Assembly (NCBI GenBank): GCA_002914845.1
Contig: JXTC01000055.1
Coordinates: forward strand, 634,162-698,161
Source: Trema orientale
Lineage: Eukaryota; Streptophyta; Magnoliopsida; Rosales; Cannabaceae
DNA length: 64,000 nucleotides
Direction: 5' to 3'
The position numbers were made by a program, and so were the translations under genes. The notes below the pieces were generated by a model. The model saw only the letters and a list, made by a program, of their open reading frames with translations. It did no database searches and was not told where the DNA came from. Below, piece after piece: positions 1-11,769 of this stretch (within the stretch, counting starts at the first letter, position 1; the number at the start of each line of letters is the position of its first letter).

Positions 1-2071
1 GTTCGTTATGGTTGTTACGAACCACGTCGGGTGCATTTTTTCCGGCTACTATTATTTTGAAGAATTAAACAAGTTCCAACGTTCGTGATTATTATTATTA
101 CAAGTAGTTTATTTATTTCATTTAAACGAAAAGGACTAATTCTATTAGGCTAATCAATAACGCGCGGGAGGGAAAAGCTAGCACACCGTCCTTTCGAGGC
201 TTGTGCACAAAAGTAGCTAATAGTGTTGGTGTAGTCTGGCGTGTTAATTTTCAGTAAAGAATGACAAAGGAAAAGGAAGAAATTAAAGAAGAAAGGAACA
301 AGAAATAATAAATTATGACTAAGATTATCTGAATGGTTCTTTACACGACAGACTATACGTGTTAATGGACATAACAGATGTTGAAAGAACTATCTCGACT
401 AACCAAAGCACATAGACATATACATATTGGAAGATCTCCTTTTGTCCAATGTTGACCCCAATTCTAAAAAACTTGGAAACGACGTTTCTAAAAAGGATAT
501 TTCATCATTATCATCGTAAAATTTGTTTCAAGTCAATGAAAAGACGCGCGCAAAAGACTAATAAGCCTACCATAACCAGTTTTACATGTGCGGCTAATTA
601 ATTCTCTACACGAACAATATTTACACATCAAAGACATGTATATGCATGTTCTCCATTCGTTAGGTACCATAGTTTGAATTTATTTTTTTTATATAAATTC
701 CAACTATAATTTTAAGGATAATGCGAAAAAACCTTTTTGGAGTTTTGCACATGCAGCAAATATGGGCACGTCAGAAGGGAACCCACTTTCAACATGCAGT
801 GTAGGCATTTCACTTTTGCATGTCATCACGTATAGTAGTGTTCCCCCGCCCAATATTAATGTTGATAAGCTACCTAGCTTTTCACTTTAATTGGTTCACA
901 TATATATATGTATATGTTTATTCACGCATATATATGGGGTCAACATCGACCAACTTAATCGTTTTGGATATTTCGATCAGCCACAAGAAAATATTAACCT
1001 CTCCTGGACACTACTTCATATTATCCATTTATCCTAAGACGACATGCTTTAAGAACAACTTTAACTTTCTGCCTACAAGGTCTACTATTCAGATTTATAA
1101 TCTCGATCTGTAGGGTCATCTGTCACCCTACTGATTTTTCAACTGCTAGCATTTTTTTTATTTGTTTTTCCTTTTTGTTGCTTTTCAAAAAAATATGATC
1201 GATCGGCTTTATTAATTAATCTCGTAAGTGATTAAGCTTTGAAATCATTTATTTTTAACTAGTTGTTCTAAAATTTATTCTTAAGAGTATAATATATGCT
1301 TGATTTTGGAATTCGTAAGTCTGATGTGTGTTCCGATATTTTAGACGTGGAATTTGGTAAATTTCTACAAAAGCACATTCATGCCACCATGGGGCGCAGA
1401 CAAGCTCACATTGAAATCAAGAAACTAGAATTAGATTATAATTAATGGAGCTTTGGCAAGCAATAGCTTAATTTCACATAAAGCAGTGAACTAAGCCACA
1501 TGAATACCACTTCTGCAGTGCCTTTCGCTTTTGAAAAACAACAACAACAACATGCATGTGCATTCTATGCTAATAGTAATACGGACTTTTTTCTTTCTCA
1601 GACAAAAAGGAGAACAAAAAGGAGCTGTTTGGTTAATTGAAACGCCCATTTTCCTCAGCCGGCTACCCTATTAAAATGGCGTAACATGTCTTATTATTAG
1701 GTAATAATAATTTCCTTGACATCAGAGAACTTGACCAACTAGCTAATAACTACATGGTTGGAATAATCACTTATATCTTTTCATAAAGCGATTGCTCTCT
1801 ATCGCTATAGCTATACGTATAAGCTTTTCCAAAATCTTATCCTATAAAGATAGATGCATTTAAACCAAGTTCCATTAATTTATTTCCCAACGACCATAGC
1901 TCATATTAGACCAACTTATAATTAAGGTTGACAAACACAACAGTCTACAACTGTTGTTTTACCATAAAAATACATATAGGAAAAGAAAAGTCCGTTAATT
2001 TTAATATTATATGCATAGATTACAAAAGGAGGAGGAAAAAAAACGAATACTTAACCACAAAAACCTAATTC
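1..2071. other. intergenic DNA, no gene seen
   Basis: AT-rich sequence with short reading frames only. None has plant coding character, a recognisable domain or a convincing splice pattern. I see nothing to annotate here beyond scattered A/T runs. Confidence 0.5.
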
Positions 2072-2126
2072 TGTCAGAAGTGGGATTTGAACCCACGCCC
2101 TCTCACGAGGACCAGAANAGGCTGGC
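2072..2126 (-). pseudogene. 3' fragment of a tRNA-Leu gene
   Basis: Read on the minus strand, this stretch matches the 3' part of a nuclear plant tRNA-Leu(CAA): end of the anticodon stem (TTCTGG), a long class II variable arm (TCCTCGTGAGAGG), the T arm with GGTTCAAATCC, and the 3' acceptor strand TTCTGACA. The 5' half (acceptor 5' strand, the D arm with its A box and the anticodon loop) is not found in the following 100 bases. Nuclear tRNA-Leu(CAA) genes carry an intron after the anticodon, so a longer gene was looked for and not seen. One ambiguous base (2118) falls inside. Best read as a truncated, non-functional copy; comparison to the family is from memory. Confidence 0.6.
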
Positions 2127-5100
2127 ATCAATTGGTCAAGAAAATTATTTATAACTTTCAACCGAAGGCTTTTGACTCACTCGAAGAAATAACACGTTGA
2201 GTAATAATAGGGTATTAGGGTCCCACGGGTAAGTGCATTCCACGCCACCAATTATACTGTGACATGGAATGGCATCTCTTTTCTGTGATTCTAAAAGGCA
2301 CTGTAGGTTTCTACTCTACTTTCTACCCTTTTGCTTTAGCAGGTTCCACTCCATTGTCTGGGACCATGCATACCCATCGGATGAGCTCCTAGCCCCCATC
2401 TAGTCCATAAAAACATTAGCGTGTATTATGTTGTTTAACTATTTATGCCAAAGTTTTGTTTCTACTGTAAATTAAAAATAAATAAAAAGAAGAAAAAAAA
2501 AATCGATCATTTTTTTAAGGGTAAAATAAACTTCAAGCTTAGTAATCGTATAACCGCTTAGCGTGTGTGTAGATTATATATATATATATTTACTTTTGTT
2601 CTCGAGTTGAGTATATAAGATAAACACATCAAAATTCTTTTACTTTTTCTCTTTATACAATTGAAATTGAAAATATTATTATTGTTATTGTATGTGAAGA
2701 TAAGGAAACGCAAATTATTCTAAACATGTTAAAAAAGTCTCCCTACTTAATAGAACTTGTTCATGCGATGCGGTTGCCCAAAAATAAATTCACTCAACGA
2801 TGGAAGCGGAATTTTATCGGTAAAAGCTTTGAAGTGTACGGATGCGTCTGGCGACGTTAGCGACGTCGGAGCTGGTACTTGATGGTTGGGGTACACGTGG
2901 CAGTCGGAACCAGCATTGCTCCCAGTACCGTTGACCACTCGTCCATCTCCGCTAGCTACCTCTAAGCAACTTCCCCAATCCAACAGTTTTTTTTAAATAT
3001 ATATATATCCTATTCAACAATGCTTTCATCTCTCATTCAATGAATTTCTTTTTCTTTATTTAATTTTGGAATGCTTATTTTATGAAATATTATTTGCTTA
3101 TGTATACATAATAAACATATATTTAATTTGCATTAATTTATGACACAATCATCACAGAAGTTATTTCTTGAATGAAGACAATAATTTACATGGCCTCGTG
3201 CCACTAATTATATGTATATGTGTTTAAGCTTTTGTTTCACTCACCAACTCAATATGTGCATGTGTCCATGTTTTCAGATTTTAGGACTAAATTCACGAGC
3301 GACTATATCTTCTTATATAAAGATCTCTCGTTAATTTCTTTACGCGATTCGGATCGTCAGATAAGCTAGCTTTTAGAGCGGATTGATTGAAAAATATTTT
3401 AAAAGGAAAAAAAGCAAATGTATGTGATACATTATATATAGTTGATCGGAATCTAATTCCACGAGGAAAGTTTTAAAGCCCAATGGACAATTTAAAAAGG
3501 AAAAAAAAAAAGGTCAGGTAATCACATTGAGTCATTGAATATAGGAAATAATTAAAAGCTAGCAAAAGAATCTTAAAACATAATTCTGAGCCTTAAAACA
3601 CGCCTGTTAGGTATAGGAAGTTGGACGGGACCAAATCAAAAGATGCTTGGATAGTGAAAATTAGACAAGCTAGTCTCTACGAGGAATTATTAATATGTTA
3701 ATTTACTCAAGATTGGTTAATTTCTCTGCTCAAATTAAAAAATTAATAGGTAGTATTGTTTAATTTATTTGGTGATGCACTTGATAGTAAATCGAAAAAG
3801 TAAGATTAAGATAGGGGTAGTTAATTTCCTCAAGAATATGCTTACTGCTTTCAGCAAAGTAAAAAAACCTTATTTGTTCAAGAATATTATATGCACTGTA
3901 GCTGAAATAATATAGTTGTGCTGTAGCTGAAATATATGTATATGGACTGTAGCTTAAATTCATCATGCAAAATGCTTTATGTTATAATCATACGTAATAT
4001 TTCTACTACTTCTTTAATACGTACTAAGATATTTTAATTTTTGCGGAAAAAAATTGGAAGCTATATTTGATTCCTATAAATTATTAGACATGAAACAAAT
4101 ACGTACAAACTCTTAAGTTCTAATGAACAAAAATAGATAAACACGTATCTTACCTGATTCCATGCACCTCCTTTTATTAGGGGTAAAGACCCGACTTTAC
4201 TATGGTATAAGATGACTAACTTATACGTGTATTGCAACAATATTAATCTGATCATCAAAAATTCAAAAGATAAATTAGATACAAAAGACCATGTATGGCA
4301 AGAGCCCACAAAACTTGAGCATGTCTCGAAAGTGGAGCAAGATAATGATCAAAAGTAACCAGCGGAATAAACCATCGAAAAAGATAAAAGAAAACGTTAT
4401 ATGAATATATGATCATGGTAGTCACCCAAAATTCAGTAAACTTTTGGGAGTTTTTCCTTTTGGCCAATAGTCTTTCGAGGATTGAGAAAAGTGAATTTGC
4501 TTAATTTATAAAGAAAACAAATGAGAAATTAAAGTAAATGTAGACAAACAAATTTATACTTTCATTTGTTGCTCAATTAAGTATTAGCGTCTTAACTATA
4601 TACATAATCTTGCATAAAGTGAAGATAAATAGAAAAATAATAATCGATCTATTAAATAATTTAAAATAAAAATACAAATTGCGCATGGTAACTACAATTG
4701 ATCTCAAACTACTTCTATTATCTGAAGCAAAACAAAAAACATATATATTATATGTATAATTAACATACATATATATATGGGCATATATCTACATACTTAG
4801 CAGCACTTGCTCGGTAGGCCCTGCGAAGAGTACTACTAAGATAAGAGATAACGGTGGTCCGTTAGTCGGCAGAAATTTCCTAAGTACGCGGCCACTTTCT
4901 TTCTTTCTTTCTTCTTAGCTAGCTTGAGTGTTTGCCTTTGTTGAGTACGTGGACTTAATTATTTTTGTCAGTACACAACAGTAGATATTATATTCCTGAT
5001 TCCTCCAACTCCCACTTTAATATTCTTTTTTTTAATATATATACATCATATATACATAGTACAGAGATGCAAGCCACCCTAGCCAGGGACTGATTTTATT

Positions 5101-5293
5101 CCCATTTGGCCATTTCTCCAAACTCTATTGTATCTAACACAGTCGTAACTTATTTTTCTCAGCATCATCGATCCTTGCCCTCATCTTCTCCCATTCCATC
5201 AACATATCTCTCAACCCAATATATTGACATAAGCCCTCTCCATTTCCATTATTATTAATAATATAATTTACCCTCATTTTATTCCTAAATATC
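2127..5293. other. intergenic DNA upstream of thaumatin-like gene
   Basis: Mostly AT-rich. A distinctly GC-richer island lies at about 2750-2985 and includes an ACACGTGGC box (G-box/ABRE-like) near 2893. A pyrimidine-rich CTTT run occurs near 4898-4916. TATA-like stretches near 5033-5060 are suitably placed for the promoter of the gene starting at 5294, but no single TATA box can be chosen. No reading frame here is convincing. Confidence 0.4.
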
Positions 5294-6910
5294 ATGGATC
5301 TGAATTTCACGCAATCTTCTTCCATTTTCATGATGATCATACTCATTTTGCTTCTAATCTTCAAAGGTAACATTTTTTAAGGTATCTAGCTCTAGCTAGT
5401 TTTATATCTGCGCTACGTATTAAAACAAATATTAATTAACATATGATCTTTTTTATAGGCACATCGGGGGCTACATTTACACTCATAAACAAGTGCGGCC
5501 ACACAGTGTGGCCCGGGATTCTATCCAATGCTGGCAGCAACAAGCTAGACAGCACCGGATTCGAACTCCCGTCTGGCGGGTCCCGGACTTTCCAGGCCCC
5601 ACCCAACTGGTCGGGTCGGTTCTGGGGCCGAACCGGCTGCACCTTTGACCCGACCACCGGCCAGGGCAGCTGCGCCACGGGCGACTGCGGCTCGAACCAG
5701 GTGGAATGCAATGGAGCCGGGGCCAGCCCACCCGCCACGCTGGCCGAGTTCACGGTCGCGTCGGGGAACCAGGACTTCTACGACGTGAGCTTGGTAGATG
5801 GTTACAACCTGCCAATGGTGGTCGACGCGAGTGGTGGGTCCGGCGCGTGTTTGTCAACCGGGTGCGTCGCTGACCTGAACCAGCAATGCCCGTCGGAGCT
5901 GAGGGTCGGGAATGGTCAGGCCTGTAAGAGCGCGTGTGAGGCATTCGCCAAGCCCGAGTACTGTTGCAGCGGGGCCTACGCGTCGCCGGCGGCTTGTAAG
6001 CCGACGGTTTATTCGGAGATATTCAAGTCGGCGTGTCCGAGGTCGTATAGCTACGCATATGATGACCCCACGAGTACATTTACTTGTGCTGGAGCTGAGT
6101 ACACCATAACATTCTGCCCTTCCTCCACAAGGTAAGAATTTTATCATCCTAATTATTTTCATTTTTTTTATGGCTAAGTTAGTTTCTCATTAATAATTAT
6201 AACTTTGGTTATCTTATTTGTTACTAGTTTTTAGTTGATTATTTGCTATTATTTTAGATAACGAATATGTTAGTGTTGTCTTCTTTTTCAATATTCCATT
6301 TTGCTTTCATACAACTTTTATCAATCATACTTTTTTAACTTTTGTTGTCCACAAGTTAACAGCTAATAGCTATATTTGCTTATAGCAGCGAAATACGCAA
6401 ATTATGGCAAAAACTTTAGAATAATTTGGCATTGAAATTTATATTAGCTGAATCGTTATAATGATTATGATTCACATATTCTTCAATTAAAGCAGCCAAA
6501 GAATACAACATTATTGGCTTCTGTCAAATGTTTTTTATTTTAAAATAAGAATCAAAATTTGATTGGGTTAAAAAAAATTATAATAATAAAAAAAAAAACT
6601 GATCCTAAAATATTTACTAAAATAATAATCTCAATTTTTTTTTTAAAATTTCTACAGTCAAAAATCTGCAAGAGACACGACTCCAATTAGTAGTACAAGT
6701 ACAACTACAAGCACAACAAACGGGTCGGCAGCAGATGGGTCAGCTGGGTCAACAACAGGGACTGGGGAATTCCCATTTGTGGATAACAGTTCATGGTTAC
6801 CAAACTTTGTAACTGGAGACTCATCAAATACCATCTTTTCTTCTGCTTTTCACGCCACATTGACAATTTCCACGACTTTGTTTCTATCCCTCTCTTTGAT
6901 TTATTCATAG
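5294..6910 (+). CDS. thaumatin-like protein (PR-5 family), probable GPI-anchored form
   Basis: Exons 5294-5366, 5459-6131 and 6658-6910 join in frame (332 residues, stop TAG). Exon 1 encodes a short N-terminal hydrophobic signal peptide (MDLNFTQ then a run of Ile/Leu/Met). Exon 2 is the whole thaumatin domain, about residues 28-248, with 16 cysteines as in large thaumatin-like proteins and the family signature ending CATGDCGSNQVEC. The charged-cleft residues (Arg in GRFWGR, Glu in LAEF, Asp in DFYDVSLVDG) are present. Exon 3 adds a Ser/Thr-rich spacer and a hydrophobic C-terminus (STTLFLSLSLIYS), as expected for a GPI-anchor signal. The product is therefore predicted to be secreted and held at the outer plasma membrane or wall. 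Members bind or cleave beta-1,3-glucans or act in defence; the exact role here is not shown. Exon 2 is much more GC-rich than its surroundings. A TTG-rich start elsewhere was rejected because the ATG at 5294 gives the signal peptide. Confidence 0.93.
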
Positions 6911-7860
6911 CTTAATGATCTTAATTTCTTATGAGTATGATCACCATCTTTCACATGTACTAGCCTTAGGGGTCACTCAAACTGATATGATTTTCGCTTT
7001 GAGGAATTCGAGAGGTTGTAAAGCCCAAATTTTCGAGGCCACATGCATATATGTACATAAGTCCAAAATACGCTAATTAATATCTTCTTTTTTTTTTTCA
7101 TATATATCTCTTTGAGAGTTTTCTCTTATTGCAAGTTTGAATGATTTTTTGTGACTTGTTGATTATGATTTTTTTTTTTTAAGGACAGCTTTCAGAGAAT
7201 AGATGTTGTGATTCGAATTGATTCAAATGAATCAGAAAAAGTGATTACGTAACTTTGAATGTGAGTAATCTTGTTGGTGGGTTCCTGCCAAAGAAGGCTA
7301 ACTTTGCCGGAAGTGCAAGATTGGTAGTTTTGTGATTTTGGCAACATTAACGAGACGTATTTGTAATAATTATATATATGCGATCTAGGTCCACGCTTCT
7401 ATCATTTCTTTGGATCATGCGTCGTTAGTTTTGTTTGTCAGGAGTCATTATTTCCTTTTCTTTATTTGCCCATGAACTACGTGACAGATGTATATCCCTT
7501 TCATCTAACCAACACTACGCTTATTTTTATTGACTTTAGCCATCTTATTTTAAGATGAAAAGTATTATCTTAGCTCCTATATTTAACATATATATATATA
7601 TAGATATATATTATTTCATATAATAACACCAATATTTACGTCCAATGTTTGTAATAGTAGACTCCAAAAATTTGCCAGCCAAAATTTCGTGAATGGAATC
7701 AGAGTCTACTTGGAGAGTTTATTAGAGCATATATCGCTTATTTCCAGTGGAGGACTCAAAACATATCAGACTTCCAGAAGTTTTACCCTAGATTCATTGA
7801 TTCTTGCTTGAATCTTGAGTCTACAGTGTTTGATGTAAAACAACTCAACCAGGATAGCCT
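6911..7860. other. 3' flank of thaumatin-like gene, no further gene
   Basis: Contains the likely 3' untranslated region just after 6910 and then AT-rich sequence with a short TA run near 7588-7605. No coding feature recognised. Confidence 0.4.
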
Positions 7861-7863
7861 ACA

Positions 7864-8160
7864 TGTTGATGTTGTATTTTAGTTTTTTTCAATATATAAC
7901 CTTTAGATTTAATATTTCTTATAAATTTATACCTTGACATCAATTTAGATTAGTTAATTTACTTAGATGATTTAATAAATTTATTCTTGGATAAATTTTT
8001 ATATGATTTATTTTTAATTTTTTAAACAGCATATTAGTAAATTAAATACTCTAATTTAATGTCAGGTATAAATTTATAACAGATTTCAAATCTAAAGATC
8101 AATGTTGATAATAACTAAAACATAAAATATAATTTGAACAAGTGTTAAAATATAAGTTAT
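7864..8160. repeat. AT-rich inverted-repeat (fold-back) element
   Basis: Roughly 50-base arms around 7900-7955 and 8055-8105 are imperfect inverted copies (shared ATAAATTTATACC/GGTATAAATTTAT core and AGATTT blocks). This is the layout of a fold-back MITE. Ends and a target duplication could not be fixed. Confidence 0.4.
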
Positions 8161-8411
8161 AAAAATGATATTATTCCTTAAATTTAATAACTTCATGCAT
8201 ATGGGTAGGAAACTAGTTTATACCAGGCAAGGCACGAAATGGACTGGGACGCTAGCCTAGCTTTTATCTTAGTAGGCTGGTCCAGTTCACGGAAGATGAT
8301 GGGATAGATTGCCTATAGCTCACTTAAATTTAAAAGCCACATTAACTCACAAAATTAACATTCTTCTGATTTTAGACTTTTAATTTTCAATCATAATAAT
8401 TTATTTTTTAG

Positions 8412-8593
8412 AATAATGCTACGAGATATCATATGATGCCCAACATCACATGACGTAGTAATTTATTATTGAGTGATTATAATTATACTTTAAGTGAGAT
8501 CCGTGTAGGACTTAATATATTAATCATATTCACTTAATAATAGATTGTCACATCATATGGTTTTGGGCACCACGGGCGCCTCATAACATTGCT
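8412..8593. mobile_element. MITE with imperfect terminal inverted repeats, copy 1
   Basis: The left side (AATAATGCTACGAG, CATATGATG, TTATTGAGTGATTATAA) recurs in inverted form on the right (ATAACATTGCT end, CATCATATGG, CACTTAATAATAG). About 180 bp, non-coding. A diverged copy follows directly at 8605. Confidence 0.5.
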
Positions 8594-8604
8594 TATTTTT
8601 TAAG

Positions 8605-8780
8605 AGTAATGGTAAAAGAGTACCACTCAATACCACATGATGTGTTAGTTTGTTACAGACTAATTATAGTTACACTTCAGATAAGATCCATATAAGATCC
8701 ACTCTATTGATTATAATCTCTCAATAATAGAATTATACCTTATGTTGTGTTAGGCACTAGTGTTGCCCATAACATTGCTC
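8605..8780. mobile_element. MITE, copy 2 next to copy 1
   Basis: Same general layout as the preceding element: GTAATGG start, ACCACATGATGTG near the left end, inverted TATGTTGTG and ATAACATTGCTC on the right. The two lie head to tail about 12 bases apart. A weaker relative occurs near 30944-31088. Confidence 0.45.
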
Positions 8781-9395
8781 ATTTTTTAAATGAGAATGCA
8801 ATTGAATTCTTCCCACTAAATCAAACAAACTAATATATTTCAAATATGAATATGAATTAGAAATGCTACATATGAATATGAATTAGCAATGCAATACTTA
8901 ATAGTTAATTCTCTCCCCTTCTTGATATATTTGTGTTTATTATTTTTCATGCAATTTAACAATATCTTAACTAACAAATGAATATTACTTTAGAAAAAAA
9001 AAAACAAATAAATAAAAGTGACACTAAAAGAATGTCTGAAAAGGAAATTAAAAACCCCATAACTAACAAATGGACATTTAGTATAAACAAAAGTCATTAG
9101 TCTATATGTATAAACAAAAGTCATTAACCTATAAAATTCTTACCCAAAAAAAAAAAGGACATCTACTTTGACTTCATTAATCTATAAAATTCTTTAAAAG
9201 AAAAAAGAAAAAATATATTTGATGATTTTCTTTCTGTTATTTTTTATTTTTATTTTTTAAAAAAAAGAGTGATACACAAAACGTTTTCTTTCAGATGGGT
9301 CATGTCCGTATAACCAAGGAAGCGGGTGTACTTGGGCTGAAGAGAAGAAAAAAAAAAAAAAAAAAGATTCTACAGCAGCCCATAACCATAAGAGA
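8781..9395. other. intergenic, no gene seen
   Basis: AT-rich with A runs. A short direct repeat (ACAAAAGTCATTA) occurs near 9087 and 9115. Nothing else recognised. Confidence 0.35.
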
Positions 9396-9635
9396 GAGAA
9401 AAGGACATGGATAGGACTGATTTGGGCCAAAAATAATTTTTTTGTGCATTTTCTCACAAGTGATACCAAGCACGTCTTGACCTATGATCAAGAAGTTCTT
9501 GACTATAAAAAAAGTCTTAAATAATAGTTTCTTTATGGCCAAGAAGTTCTTGATTTTGACACTCCTAAAAATGTCATCGTTAGAAAAATGCACAAAAAAG
9601 TCGACATAAATTAGTCCTATCCATGTCATTTTCTC
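9396..9635. mobile_element. short Mutator-like (MULE-type) MITE
   Basis: Begins GAGAAAAGGACATGGATAGG and ends with the inverted form CCTATCCATGTCATTTTCTC. The interior carries TTGACC/TCAAGAA palindromic pieces and GTGCATTTT near both ends. Terminal repeats and interior match the 3-kb element at 43780 and the 270-bp element at 54292. No matching 9-bp flanks were found for this copy, so it may be rearranged with the element directly to its right. Confidence 0.6.
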
Positions 9636-9643
9636 TAACATTA

Positions 9644-10650
9644 GAAAAGGAGGACTAACTTGGGCCAAAATATGCCTTTTTTGAGCTTTTTTTTTTTTAG
9701 TTTCTAATATTTTTACCTATAAAAACTAAAAAGAATTACAAAAAATGAAAATTAGGCCTTGTTCAAAATTTTTAGAAACAGAAAATTAGAAAAATACAGT
9801 GGCCTCTGTTCTTTATAGATTTGATACGGTTTTTATTGGCAAAATGCCATTTAAAAAAAATATTTAGAAAATGTCATTTTTAAAATAGTAACTGATAACC
9901 AGTGACCAGTTTTCGAGTACTAGTAACTAGTAACCAAACGTATTTATAATTGGTAACTAATAACCAGTAACATGTTTTCAGAAAATTGGTAATTAGTAAC
10001 CATTTTAAAAACATTATTTTAAAAGTTATATATAATAAAAACCGTACGAAAATTGGCCAAAAAAAAAAAAACTAACCTCCGTATTTTTGTAATTTGTTTT
10101 GTTTTTATATGTAAAAGTGTTAGAAATCCTTACAAAAATACGTTGGGTCAGTTTTTTTCCCAATTCTCGTACTGCTTTTTTTAGAAAAATATCACTTTTA
10201 AAAATATTTTTAGAAAAGTATCATTTTTAAAATAATTACCAGTTATCTATTACCATTATAAATACATTTGTTTACTACTTACTAGTGCTCGAAAACTATC
10301 GATTACTACTTACTATTTCAAAAAAATAGTATTTTTTTAAAATATTTTTAAAGATGGTATTTTTCTAAAAAAAATGTAGTACCAGATTTAGTAAAAGTTG
10401 AGTCCACCGTATTTTTCTAATTCTTTTCTGAAAATGTCATAGAAGGCCTAATTTTTCTCTTTTTTTTTTTTTTGGTGTATCAATGACGTCTTGATCTATG
10501 GTTAAAAACTTCTTGACCATAATTAATTCCTATATAATGATTTGAGGCTCTTAACATATAGTTAAGAAGTATTTGATACTTCTAAAAATATCATTTTAAA
10601 AAAAATGCACAAAAAAGTTATTTTGGCCCAAATTAGTCCTGTCGTGTCAC
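9644..10650. mobile_element. second short MULE-type element, split by a nested insertion
   Basis: The left terminal repeat is shortened (GAAAAGGAGGACTAACTTGG) and the right end is GGCCCAAATTAGTCCTGTCG followed by TGTCACTCTC. Removing the fold-back unit nested at 9751-10452 leaves about 305 bp, close to the 240-270 bp of its relatives. The interior again contains GTCTTGATCTATGG, CTTCTTGACC and GTGCATTTTTT-type blocks. No flanking 9-bp duplication seen. Confidence 0.5.
9751..10452. repeat. large fold-back element nested in MULE-type MITE
   Basis: About 300-base arms are imperfect inverted copies. The outer ends read ATTAGGCCTT and AAGGCCTAAT, followed inward by AGAAAAATAC and its inverse, then by runs of GGTAACTAGTAACC-like and TTCGAGTACTAG-like motifs on both arms. 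Non-coding. Diverged relatives with the same TTTTAGAAAAATATCA motifs lie near 17150-17822 and 43188-43545. Confidence 0.5.
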
Positions 10651-10681
10651 TCTCTTTCGATACACAGTTGTACATCATATT

Positions 10682-11387
10682 TCACAAATACTCATTTTTA
10701 AAGTTTATTTCAGAAGTACCTGTTTTTATGATACATACCTAGAGCTGGACATTGGGGCCAGACCAAATGGGCTAACCTGACCCTAAATTTTTTTTTGCCC
10801 GGCTTGACTAGCCATTTTTTTTAGGAGATGGCTAAAGTAGGGGCGTCCCTACATAGGGTCATGCCTTAATTATCGTTGGATGGGAATCTGTGGGGAATAA
10901 CGAGAATCTGTGGAGAATCTATTTATATACAGATTCCCATCCAACGGTGAATAGACAGGGCCCTACGTAGGGGCGCCCCTACTGTAGACGCGCCTTTTTT
11001 TTAAATGAAAAAAAATAGCATAGGGTCGAACTGTGGTTTTAAAAATCTAGGCCGCCGAGCCACATTTATAATCGGGTTGGGGCAGTCCAACTCATTTTTC
11101 TTTATTTATAATCGGGTTGGGGCAGTCCAACTCATTTTTCTTTTCCAGCTCAATCTAGCTTAAATTTACAGCTTTATTACATTTGATATGTAAAATATAT
11201 GGTATACATTTATAATGTAAACTTTTACATACATAAATTTTACATTTATTCTATAAATTTATACCTATAGTACACATTTTGAAATGTATTCAAATTTTTA
11301 GGTATAATTTTTATCCATAAAATGTATATCTCAGAATATATTTTATGCATAAATTATTTATATTTCTCAAAAAATGAGTATTTGTGA
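10682..11387. repeat. composite AT-rich element with inverted ends
   Basis: Ends TCACAAATACTCATTTTT (10682-10699) and its inverse (11369-11387) are nearly perfect. Inside are a hAT-like GC-rich piece starting TAGAGCTGGACATTGG (10740 onward), the hairpin MITE at 10836-10983, and a 40-bp unit repeated twice in tandem at about 11064-11143. The right half is rich in ATACATTTATAATGTA-like palindromes that recur at 41870-42325. Confidence 0.4.
10836..10983. mobile_element. 148-bp hairpin MITE
   Basis: Near-perfect inverted halves: AGTAGGGGCGTCCCTAC at the left and GTAGGGGCGCCCCTACT at the right, continuing inward to GTTGGATGGGAATCTGT and its inverse. The arms together are about 56 bases. A TA dinucleotide flanks both sides one or two bases out (10833-10834, 10985-10986), which would fit a Tc1/mariner-type insertion, but two bases is weak evidence. 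Confidence 0.6.
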
Positions 11388-11769
11388 AAAACAAATATAA
11401 AAGAGAGAATATTCAAAAAAAATCTTCAAAATAAAATAGGTATTTTTGAACTTTTCCTTATTTTCTCCCTTTAACGCCTAGCGATTAGAAGATAGATTTT
11501 TTTCTTTTTTTTACGGAAAAATTAAATTGATGACATAGGCTTATACGGAGACTGAAAATCGATGACATTAACTGATGCTAAAAGGCAAAATTCCTGGTGA
11601 TATGATTACACTAAAAGTCTATCGTCTAATGTCTTATGAAGCATCAACAAGTAAATTAAAAGGGTGATGCAATATTTTCCATTTTTCGCAAAGAGACCGA
11701 ACCATGAAGAAGAAAAACTTAACAGGCCCTGTAAATAGACTTAAAAGACTCGGGAGCCGTTCCGGCAAT
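11388..11769. other. 3' flank of the endoplasmin gene
   Basis: Holds the presumed 3' untranslated region of the minus-strand gene that stops at 11770. No other gene recognised. Confidence 0.4.

Noticed and set aside
820-1113. 97-codon plus-strand frame
   Set aside because: AT-rich, no domain, low-complexity Tyr/Ile content, no promoter or splice context.
5436-6162. Minus-strand and shifted frames over the thaumatin exon
   Set aside because: Shadows of the GC-rich thaumatin exon; the plus-strand frame has all 16 cysteines and the signature.
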